Assembly: GCA_023264475.1 (NCBI GenBank)
Contig: JAHFMA010000005.1
Span: forward strand, 1-13,836
Length of the DNA: 13,836 nt
Reading direction: 5' to 3'
DNA from: Candidatus Parcubacteria bacterium
GTDB lineage: Bacteria; Patescibacteriota; Minisyncoccia; Phycocordibacterales; PALSA-1337
The notes beneath the pieces were generated by a model that was not told where the DNA came from, did not search any database, and was given only the letters and a program-made list of their open reading frames with translations. A program made the translations under genes and the position numbers. Positions 6,851 through 12,284 of this stretch are shown here, piece by piece; within the stretch, counting starts at the first letter, position 1, and every line of letters begins with the position of its first letter.

Positions 6851-8593
6851 TCAGAGCTTGTTGACCTCCTCGAATGGGATGATCTTCTGGAAAGCCTTGA
6901 CGATGGCGTCCTCCTTGATAGAAGTCATGCCCTTCATGCGCAAGAGATGGCTGATCTCAGTCTCAGTCGCGCTCTTCAGCACTGCCTCTTCGATCTCCTT
7001 GTCCATCATGAACATCTCGAAGACGGCCATGCGGCCGCGGGTGCCCTTGGGGGCCGACGGCGTAGGCTTGATGCGATAGACGGTATCGGCGAATGGGATG
7101 TCCTTCTTGAATTCCTCCGGCAGATCGGCGAATTGCTTGTCGATCATCATCTTGATGCTGCCCTCGACTTTGACCGCCTCGGCGGCTTCGGGCACGAGGA
7201 CACCCACTAGGCGCTGAGCTACGCCAAGGATGAGAGTCGGCGCGATGAGGTAGGGATCGACGCCCATATCGATGAGGCGCGGGATGATGCCGGCAGAATT
7301 GTTGGTATGCAAGGTCGAGAACACTAGGTGACCGGTCAAGGCAGCTTGCACAGCTAGCTGGGCGGTCTCCTTGTCGCGGATCTCACCCACCATGATGATG
7401 TCCGGGTCTTGGCGCAAGGTGGTGCGGAGGCCGGAGCTGAAGTCATAGCCGATCTCCGGACGTACTTGTGATTGCGAGACGCCTTCGATCTGATATTCCA
7501 CTGGATCTTCGAGCGATAGGACGTTGTAGCTCTCGCGGTCCATCTCGTTCAGGATGGAATAGAGGGTCGTAGATTTGCCTGAGCCGGTCGGGCCAGTGAT
7601 GAGGATCATGCCGTACGGGCGATCGATAGCCTCGCGGATCATCTTGAGGTTGCGCGGCGAGAGGCCGATCTGGTCGAGCGTGCGGACGCCCTTGGCTTGG
7701 TCGAGGATACGCATCACAACCTTCTCGCCATAATAGGCCGGGAAAGTAGAGACGCGGAAGTCCACGCGGCGGCCGTCGATCCTAGCTGAGAAGCGCCCGT
7801 CCTGAGGCTTGCGGCGCTCGTCGAGGCGCATGTTCGAGAGCACTTTGATGCGGGCGACCACGGCCGAGTGCACTTGCGGCGGCAGGACGAGCGAAGTATT
7901 GAGCACGCCATCCACGCGGAAGCGCACGCGGATCTTGTCGCGCATATGCTCGATGTGCACATCGGAAGCTTCGCCCTCCACGGCATAGCGGACGATGGTG
8001 GCCACGATCTTGATGACCGGGGCATCTTCGATGATCACAGTATCCTCGCCCTCCTTGTCCTTGCCGCCGGGAGCGGCGGACCCTTCGGCGCCGGTCTCCC
8101 CCTTCTTGACCGTATCGGTCTCGACGGAGAGCTCGGTCTCGAGCTCGGAGAGCGCGCGATTGACCTCGCCGGTCATGCCCTTGTACATGCCGAAGACCTT
8201 GGTGAAGTCCTCGGTGGTGATGAGAAAGACCTTGTACGGGATATTCTTCTTGGCAGCCAAGAAGTTGAGAGCGTCGCGAGCCTCCATATTGTCCGGATCG
8301 ACGAGGCCGACCTCGAGGGTGCCCTCTTTGAGCCCGATCGGCACGAACTTGTAGTGATCAGCGGACTCCTGAGGGATATAGTCGAGCGCTTCGAACGGCA
8401 CTGACCCTTCGGCGATCGTGCGCACGGGGATATTCAGGAATTCGCCGCGAGCCGTGGCGATGTCGGCGGGCTTGACGCCGCGAGCGAGCAGAGCATCCTC
8501 GAGCGGCGTGCCCGAGGCCGTGGCCTTGCGCACTTCGCGCATGTCATCTTTTGCGATGAGGTTCTTCTGGAGGAGTATGTCGAGTACGCTCAT
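6851..8593 (-). CDS. pilB: Type IV pilus assembly (extension) ATPase PilB, cysteine-free
   Basis: A 580-residue GspE/PilB family ATPase driving pilus extension. The N-terminal MshEN-type region (1-140) includes FLNIPVRTI (52-60) and FVPIGLKEGTLEVGLVDP (83-100). A charged, low-complexity linker follows at about 148-188. The catalytic core has SDVHIE (210-215), Walker A ITGPTGSGKST (332-342), Asp box LEDPVEYQIEGVSQSQV (361-377), Walker B MVGEIRDKETA (401-411) and His box TGHLVFSTLHTNN (420-432). After AQRLVGVLVP (459-468), where most PilB/GspE proteins carry a tetracysteine zinc motif, there is no cysteine, and none in the whole protein; RGRMAVFEMF (519-528) is kept. The start is supported by a TGCTATAAT box 8 nt upstream. 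Confidence 0.95.
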   Translation of the reverse strand: MSVLDILLQKNLIAKDDMREVRKATASGTPLEDALLARGVKPADIATARGEFLNIPVRTIAEGSVPFEALDYIPQESADHYKFVPIGLKEGTLEVGLVDPDNMEARDALNFLAAKKNIPYKVFLITTEDFTKVFGMYKGMTGEVNRALSELETELSVETDTVKKGETGAEGSAAPGGKDKEGEDTVIIEDAPVIKIVATIVRYAVEGEASDVHIEHMRDKIRVRFRVDGVLNTSLVLPPQVHSAVVARIKVLSNMRLDERRKPQDGRFSARIDGRRVDFRVSTFPAYYGEKVVMRILDQAKGVRTLDQIGLSPRNLKMIREAIDRPYGMILITGPTGSGKSTTLYSILNEMDRESYNVLSLEDPVEYQIEGVSQSQVRPEIGYDFSSGLRTTLRQDPDIIMVGEIRDKETAQLAVQAALTGHLVFSTLHTNNSAGIIPRLIDMGVDPYLIAPTLILGVAQRLVGVLVPEAAEAVKVEGSIKMMIDKQFADLPEEFKKDIPFADTVYRIKPTPSAPKGTRGRMAVFEMFMMDKEIEEAVLKSATETEISHLLRMKGMTSIKEDAIVKAFQKIIPFEEVNKL

Positions 8594-8601
8594 ATACGAT
8601 G

Positions 8602-8610
8602 ATTATAGCA
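8602..8610 (-). promoter_or_regulatory. Extended -10 promoter of pilB
   Basis: The minus strand reads TGCTATAAT within TTCTGCTATAAT, the same 12-mer found before pilN. The hexamer ends 8 nt before the pilB ATG, so the transcript would start within about 2 nt of it. It lies in the 44-bp gap after the PilP-position gene; no terminator is visible there, so readthrough from pilMNO is also expected. Confidence 0.6.
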
Positions 8611-8637
8611 GAATCCTATGCCGTTTTGGACGACGCC

Positions 8638-8955
8638 TTAACGGACCGTGCCGGACGTGATCGGAGTGAAGCCTGGGATCGGCTCGAATGGGTTGGGACG
8701 GCCAACGCCCTGCTCCGGGATGCTCACGGAGTAGTCCTGCAATGATTGATACGACGCATCCTTGAATAGCGAGGTATCGATGCGGATATTCTGAATCTGA
8801 TTCAAGATCGTGACTTCCGAGAGGCCGGCGCCGGCGACATTTTCGGCTTGGAGGCCGAGCGTCGGGGCTGAGCCGCCCTGGGTATAGAAATAGACGCCGG
8901 CTCCTACCAAGATCAGGACGCCTATGATTATCGGGGTTATGAGGGATTTCTTCAT
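8638..8955 (-). CDS. Small membrane-anchored pilus protein in the PilP position
   Basis: A 105-residue protein beginning MKKSLITPIIIGVLILVGAG. One transmembrane helix (about 5-26) is followed by an extracytoplasmic region of about 80 residues ending with VGRPNPFEPIPGF (84-96). This recalls the RDPFEP-type sequence of PilP, but the typical PilP lipobox and beta domain are absent, so only an analogous role is suggested. The frame extends upstream to 9045, but the ATG at 8955 is preferred: it follows the pilO stop by 4 nt in the context TAA-ACAT-ATG and begins a clean signal-anchor. It is the last gene of the pilM-N-O alignment group. The function is inferred from position and the PNPFEP motif. 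Confidence 0.82.
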   Translation of the reverse strand: MKKSLITPIIIGVLILVGAGVYFYTQGGSAPTLGLQAENVAGAGLSEVTILNQIQNIRIDTSLFKDASYQSLQDYSVSIPEQGVGRPNPFEPIPGFTPITSGTVR

Positions 8956-8959
8956 ATGT

Positions 8960-9550
8960 TTATTGGCGCAGCCAGTATGTGCGCAGCTGGACTTGGAAAG
9001 CATAGACGCCGGTGTCAGATGCTGCCACCGAGACATGCGTGACATCGATGATGCGCAGGCTCGATTCTAGATCCTGCAAGAAGCTCACGAACTGATTGTA
9101 AGTAGCCGTGACGCCGAAAGACACGTCGACCGTATCGAGTACGGGAGTCGCAAACGTCACTGTGGCTTGGCCAGCGCTGGTCGGAGCCGAGGGGGCGCGT
9201 ACCTGAGACGCAGAGTTCTTCGTGGTCTGAGTGGCCGCCGTCTTGATATTGGCGAGCGAGAAGCCGTGCTTGACCGCAATGCTGTTGAGGTCGATGATCA
9301 GACGGATATTATCTACCGTGCTCGGAATGATCTTGTCGAGGCGGTCGCGATCTGTCTCTGAGATATCATTGTATTGCTTGAGCACCTGATCGCGCGAAGC
9401 TACGATGGTAGCCGCGCTATCGAGGGCCGATGTCAGCTGGTCATTGTAGGCCTTGACCTCCTTGGCCTGGTCTACGAAAGTCGAAGTCACCGTGAAATAT
9501 ATGCCTACGGCGATGATGATCAAGATTGCAGCTGTGATATTGCGGTTCAT
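8960..9550 (-). CDS. pilO: Type IV pilus alignment protein PilO
   Basis: A 196-residue bitopic membrane protein. A single transmembrane helix near the N-terminus (about 5-25, ITAAILIIIAVGIYFTVTSTF) is followed by a predicted coiled coil (about 28-80, with KEVKAYNDQLTSALDS) and a small ferredoxin-like C-terminal domain ending in IIDVTHVSVAA and YAFQVQLRTYWLR. This architecture is that of PilO, which pairs with PilN on the outer face of the cytoplasmic membrane. A Ser/Ala/Thr-rich linker lies at about 105-130. The ATG is 4 nt after the pilN stop, without a Shine-Dalgarno, so translation is probably coupled. Sequence identity to classical PilO is expected to be low; order and topology support the call. 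Confidence 0.87.
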   Translation of the reverse strand: MNRNITAAILIIIAVGIYFTVTSTFVDQAKEVKAYNDQLTSALDSAATIVASRDQVLKQYNDISETDRDRLDKIIPSTVDNIRLIIDLNSIAVKHGFSLANIKTAATQTTKNSASQVRAPSAPTSAGQATVTFATPVLDTVDVSFGVTATYNQFVSFLQDLESSLRIIDVTHVSVAASDTGVYAFQVQLRTYWLRQ

Positions 9551-9554
9551 ATGT

Positions 9555-10193
9555 CTATTGGGCGGCTGGCTGATAGAGCATCGACGTCGGTTCGACGGTG
9601 GCCGATAGGCGGAAGGTCACTGAGCCATTCTGGTTGAGGCCCGGATCCGAGATGATAGGATTCTTGACCACAGAACGCAGGCCATATTTGTCGAGCTCAT
9701 TCATGACTTGGGACTGGAAAGCGACCGTGGTCAGATCGCGTCCATAGCCGGCGAGCGACAGGTCAAAGGAGGCTCCGGTAGTCTCGGTCGGACCCTGAAG
9801 GTCCATAGACTGGAATCTGACATTCTGAGCGGTGATGCTCGAGATGACGCCAAAGATCTTGGAAGTGGCGAAGTGGTTGGAGAGCAGCTGCTTGGCGAGC
9901 GTGAGCTTGACGCTCTCGGCCTTGAGCTGTTTGATGAGATCGAGGTTGTATTGTTTCTCCCTGATGGCGAGCTCCTTCTCATATCCGACCTGAGCGGACA
10001 ATAGATATTGCTTCCAGGCGATGGCGCCGCCGATCGCGGCCAGAGAGAGCACAAAGATGATGACAGCGATAGTCATGAAGATGCTGCCGCCCATGCCGCG
10101 CTCCGAGCGCGGAGCAGGAACATTCCCGACACCTGAGGCAGAAGCCTGCAGCGGTTTTCTAGGGATGAATGAGGTTTGGAATTTGGTCTCCAT
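9555..10193 (-). CDS. pilN: Type IV pilus alignment protein PilN
   Basis: A 212-residue bitopic protein. The short cytoplasmic N-terminus contains TSFIPRKPL (8-16), at the position of the INLLP motif that docks PilN onto PilM. A Gly/Ser-rich stretch leads to a transmembrane helix (about 37-60), then a coiled-coil segment (about 70-100, KELAIREKQYNLDLIKQLKAE) and a ferredoxin-like C-terminal domain, with GYGRDLTTVAFQSQVMNEL and SVTFRLSATVEP near the end. It lies directly between pilM and pilO. Its promoter (TGCTATAAT) lies 20 nt upstream, between the gene and a large inverted repeat that separates it from pilM. The identity rests on order and topology. Confidence 0.87.
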   Translation of the reverse strand: METKFQTSFIPRKPLQASASGVGNVPAPRSERGMGGSIFMTIAVIIFVLSLAAIGGAIAWKQYLLSAQVGYEKELAIREKQYNLDLIKQLKAESVKLTLAKQLLSNHFATSKIFGVISSITAQNVRFQSMDLQGPTETTGASFDLSLAGYGRDLTTVAFQSQVMNELDKYGLRSVVKNPIISDPGLNQNGSVTFRLSATVEPTSMLYQPAAQ

Positions 10194-10213
10194 ATAGAGA
10201 ACTAAGCCATTGC

Positions 10214-10222
10214 ATTATAGCA
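10214..10222 (-). promoter_or_regulatory. Extended -10 promoter of pilN
   Basis: The minus strand reads TGCTATAAT within TTCTGCTATAAT, identical over 12 nt to the pilB promoter. The hexamer ends 20 nt before the pilN ATG, giving a predicted leader of about 13 nt. No convincing -35 hexamer is seen. It would keep pilNO expressed even if the upstream hairpin stops readthrough from pilM. Confidence 0.6.
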
Positions 10223-10242
10223 GAAGGAGCGTCGTGCAAGCC

Positions 10243-10251
10243 TGTGTATAA
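10243..10251 (-). promoter_or_regulatory. DnaA-box-like 9-mer upstream of pilN
   Basis: The minus strand reads TTATACACA, fitting TTATNCACA. It lies about 24 bp upstream of the pilN -10 box, around the expected -35 position, and 5 bp outside the 27-bp inverted repeat. It is the second such 9-mer in an intergenic promoter region of this cluster. Confidence 0.25.
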
Positions 10252-10256
10252 CATAC

Positions 10257-10368
10257 GTGAGCGGGTGTCTTTCTGAACAACATCTACTTATGCAAAGCTA
10301 GTGCCTAAAGAAGACATCATTACCTAATGCTCCCGCTGGGAATGTTGTTCAGAAAGACACCCGCTCAC
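10257..10368. repeat. Perfect 27-bp inverted repeat with 58-bp centre, between pilM and pilN
   Basis: Arm 1 is 10257-10283 (begins GTGAGCGGGTGTC) and arm 2 is 10342-10368, its exact reverse complement over 27 bp; pairing stops at both ends. The 58-bp centre contains a smaller palindrome, TCCCGCTGGGA (10331-10341). Arm 2 covers the pilM stop codon (10365-10367). No T-run follows either arm, so this is not a typical terminator, and no clear target-site duplication flanks it. Candidates are a MITE-like element, an RNA processing or stability hairpin, or a small invertible segment. Confidence 0.9.
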
Positions 10369-11465
10369 TCAACTTCTGAAAGACGCCTCAAAACAGCGCC
10401 GATGGCTACGGCGAATTCTGGGCCGGCAGTGGCGAATTCCTGGGCCAAGAAGGCCGGCGTCTCGAGCTTGCCGAATGGATCGGCATATTTGACGTCAGCT
10501 TGGAAGCTGATCTTGGCTAGATCGGTGAAGCCCTTGAGCAACACTCCCCCGCCGGTCAGGACGACCTTGCTGACGTTCTTCTGATATTTCTTCTGATAGT
10601 TGATGAGAGTGGCGTTGGCCTCATAGAAGATGTAGTCGAGATTGACGGTGATGATCTCGGTGAGCTCCTTGTATTCGGGTCCGCCCTTGAGGCCCTTGCT
10701 GCGCTTCAGCGACTCAGCCTCAGCCACCGAGATGGAAAGGGCTTTGGAGAGGGCGAGAGTGATATCTTGGCTGCCCTTGTTGATGATATGCGAGGCGCGC
10801 AGGATGCCACGCTCGACGATATAGAGCTTGGTGGAGCGCGCGCCCATATCGATGATCATAGCGGTAGCCGCGCCTTGATCGAGCACTGCTCTGATCGAGC
10901 TGAAGATCTCGATCTCATAGAAAGTCGGCTGGACGCCGCCGCCATTCATGATTGTCTGGAACTGGTTGAGGTATTCGTTATGGATAGCTACCACTAGGAC
11001 GTCGCGACCGAGCTTCTCATCTTTCGGAGCTTGGCCGTCTTCGACATACGACTCTTCCTTCGGGATGACAGAGAAATCCAAGAACACTTCCGACAAGGGC
11101 ACTGGGATATATTTGCGGGCTTCGAGGGCGATCACGTCGGCGAGCTGTTTGTCGGGCACCGGCGGCACGGAGATGAAGGTGATGAGGCTCGAAGAGAGCG
11201 GCAAAGCGGCGCCGCAGGTCGTGGTCGTGGTCTTGGCTTCGCGCAGGAGGTCTTTGAGAGCTTCACCGACCTTCTCGGGCGGGAGGGAGACGGCTCGTCC
11301 AACCTCGACTCCCCCATATGGGCCAAGCGCCAGCTCGCCATAAGTCTCCAGCACGGCCTTGCCGCGCCGTTTCTTGATCTGGACGACTTTGATGGAAGAC
11401 GATCCGATGTCGACGCCCAGCACGCTCGTGCTTTTCTTGAAGAATGAGGCGAATATCCCTGCCAT
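10365..11465 (-). CDS. pilM: Type IV pilus actin-like ATPase PilM
   Basis: A 366-residue cytoplasmic actin/FtsA-like protein that binds the PilN N-terminus and links the alignment complex to the motors. Phosphate-1 motif LGVDIGSSSIKVVQI (16-30), the central PVPDKQLADVIALEARKYIPVPLSEVFLDF segment typical of PilM, phosphate-2 region MIIDMGARSTKLYIVERG, and the C-terminal VVLTGGGVLLKGF nucleotide-binding loop are all present. The open frame extends upstream to 11654 through comF, but the ATG at 11465 is chosen because MAGIFASFFKK begins the family-like sequence and TATACT lies 7 nt upstream. The stop lies inside a 27-bp inverted repeat. First gene of the pil operon. Confidence 0.94.
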   Translation of the reverse strand: MAGIFASFFKKSTSVLGVDIGSSSIKVVQIKKRRGKAVLETYGELALGPYGGVEVGRAVSLPPEKVGEALKDLLREAKTTTTTCGAALPLSSSLITFISVPPVPDKQLADVIALEARKYIPVPLSEVFLDFSVIPKEESYVEDGQAPKDEKLGRDVLVVAIHNEYLNQFQTIMNGGGVQPTFYEIEIFSSIRAVLDQGAATAMIIDMGARSTKLYIVERGILRASHIINKGSQDITLALSKALSISVAEAESLKRSKGLKGGPEYKELTEIITVNLDYIFYEANATLINYQKKYQKNVSKVVLTGGGVLLKGFTDLAKISFQADVKYADPFGKLETPAFLAQEFATAGPEFAVAIGAVLRRLSEVE

Positions 11466-11472
11466 AATGATG

Positions 11473-11481
11473 AGTATAGCA
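11473..11481 (-). promoter_or_regulatory. Extended -10 promoter of pilM (operon start)
   Basis: The minus strand reads TGCTATACT, then 7 nt and the ATG at 11465; the predicted start site falls on or next to the A of the ATG. The opposing comF -10 is 25 bp away, so the -35 regions of the two promoters must overlap. Confidence 0.6.
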
Positions 11482-11503
11482 GATATGTGCCAGGAAAATC
11501 TTG

Positions 11504-11509
11504 TATACT
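11504..11509 (+). promoter_or_regulatory. -10 box of comF
   Basis: TATACT, preceded directly by TTG, ends 7 nt before the ATG at 11517. It is the mirror of the pilM promoter, and its spacing again predicts a leaderless transcript. It also supports choosing the ATG over the in-frame GTG at 11487, which lies upstream of the box. Confidence 0.55.
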
Positions 11510-11516
11510 GGTGTGC

Positions 11517-12284
11517 ATGCGGCTCTTCAGGGCCTTTTTTGATTGGGTTATAGATGCGCTCTTCCCGCTTTCGGAGGCAGAGCGTTCTTTGGCATTGCTG
11601 GATCCCATTCATGCCATGAAGGAATTGCCGCCGGCTCCTGAGTACGGCCACCATACTGTTGCCTTGCCTGGCGTGCAGTCGTTATTCGCCTACAAAGATG
11701 AGCGCGTAGCGGCGCTCGTCGCCGGCGTGAAGCGTCGCAAATCGGCGCACGCGGTCGCTATCGCGGGGTACACATTGTTTCAATCATTAATCGGCTCTAG
11801 GTTTCAGGCGGAAAGTATGGCCCCTCGGGACACGGATATTTCCCTGCTGGGAAATTCCTCGTGCTCGCGCCAGTCGCGCTCGCAAGGTCCCTCGAAACCA
11901 CACTTTCCGCCCTCAACCACTTCCGCTTTAATAGTACTTGTTCCGATGCCGATCACTCCGCGACGGCGACGAGAGCGCGGATACAATCAGTGCGATCTGC
12001 TGGTAGATGAGATGGCGCGGTTGGATGACGCCAACCGATTCATCGTCGAAAAAGAGCTGCTGGTTCGCACTCAGCACTCCTCACAACAAAAACTGAAAGA
12101 CCGCGAGGAACGCATTACCGGATTAAAAGGACTCTTTAGTGTTTTAGCCAACAATTATGAAAAAGACGTGCGCATCATCGTGATCGACGATGTCATCACA
12201 ACAGGTGCGACCCTGAAAGAGGCGATCGATGCTCTAAAGGCATCCGGGTTCACGGATGTGTGCGGGCTATCGCTCGCGCACTAA
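11517..12284 (+). CDS. comF: ComF-like phosphoribosyltransferase-fold protein with an internal insertion
   Basis: A 255-residue ComF/GntX family protein, associated with uptake of single-stranded DNA in competence. The N-terminus (MRLFRAFFDWVIDALFP) lacks the cysteine zinc finger of classical ComF. The family core follows: LFAYKDERVAALVAGVKRRKS (56-76), then VPMPITPRRRRERGYNQCDLL (142-162), RTQHSSQQKLKDREERITGLKGLF (184-207), and the PRPP loop IVIDDVITTGATLKEA (221-236). Residues about 95-134 are Ser/Pro-rich and do not fit the family; they are encoded by an imperfect palindromic element (11800-11918). An in-frame GTG at 11487 is rejected. The stop overlaps the tyrS stop by 3 nt, tail to tail. 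Whether the protein stays functional with the insertion is unknown. Confidence 0.88.
   Translation: MRLFRAFFDWVIDALFPLSEAERSLALLDPIHAMKELPPAPEYGHHTVALPGVQSLFAYKDERVAALVAGVKRRKSAHAVAIAGYTLFQSLIGSRFQAESMAPRDTDISLLGNSSCSRQSRSQGPSKPHFPPSTTSALIVLVPMPITPRRRRERGYNQCDLLVDEMARLDDANRFIVEKELLVRTQHSSQQKLKDREERITGLKGLFSVLANNYEKDVRIIVIDDVITTGATLKEAIDALKASGFTDVCGLSLAH
11800..11918. mobile_element. Imperfect palindromic element inserted in-frame in comF
   Basis: The outer 21-nt arms (11800-11820 and 11898-11918) pair at 17 of 21 positions around a GGCGGAAAGT / ACTTTCCGCC core. A symmetric 6-nt internal loop is followed by GGGAC (11827-11831) pairing with GTCCC (11887-11891). Inside are a perfect hairpin, ATTTCCC-TGCT-GGGAAAT (11838-11855), and a GCGC/GCGC stem near 11866-11879. 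The whole could fold as a branched structure. It adds about 40 residues between otherwise family-like ComF segments and is open in the comF frame. Structure and placement resemble Rickettsia palindromic elements, but no homology to them is claimed. Confidence 0.65.

Noticed and set aside
8956..9045. Upstream extension of the PilP-position protein into pilO
   Set aside because: The extra 30 residues come from pilO coding sequence in another frame; the ATG at 8955 begins a clean signal-anchor directly after the pilO stop.
10257..10368. Inverted repeat as a Rho-independent terminator or a phase-variable promoter
   Set aside because: No T-run follows the stem on either strand, and the 58-bp centre has no convincing -10 in either orientation; the pilN promoter lies outside it. 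Inversion is left only as a testable possibility.
11466..11654. N-terminal extension of PilM by 63 residues
   Set aside because: The extension overlaps comF on the opposite strand, has no family-like sequence, and lies upstream of a good TGCTATACT box 7 nt before the internal ATG.
10331..11851. Relation between the two palindromic elements through a shared TCCC(T)GCTGGGA hairpin
   Set aside because: The small inner palindromes look alike, but the arms and remaining sequence do not match, so common descent is not supported.
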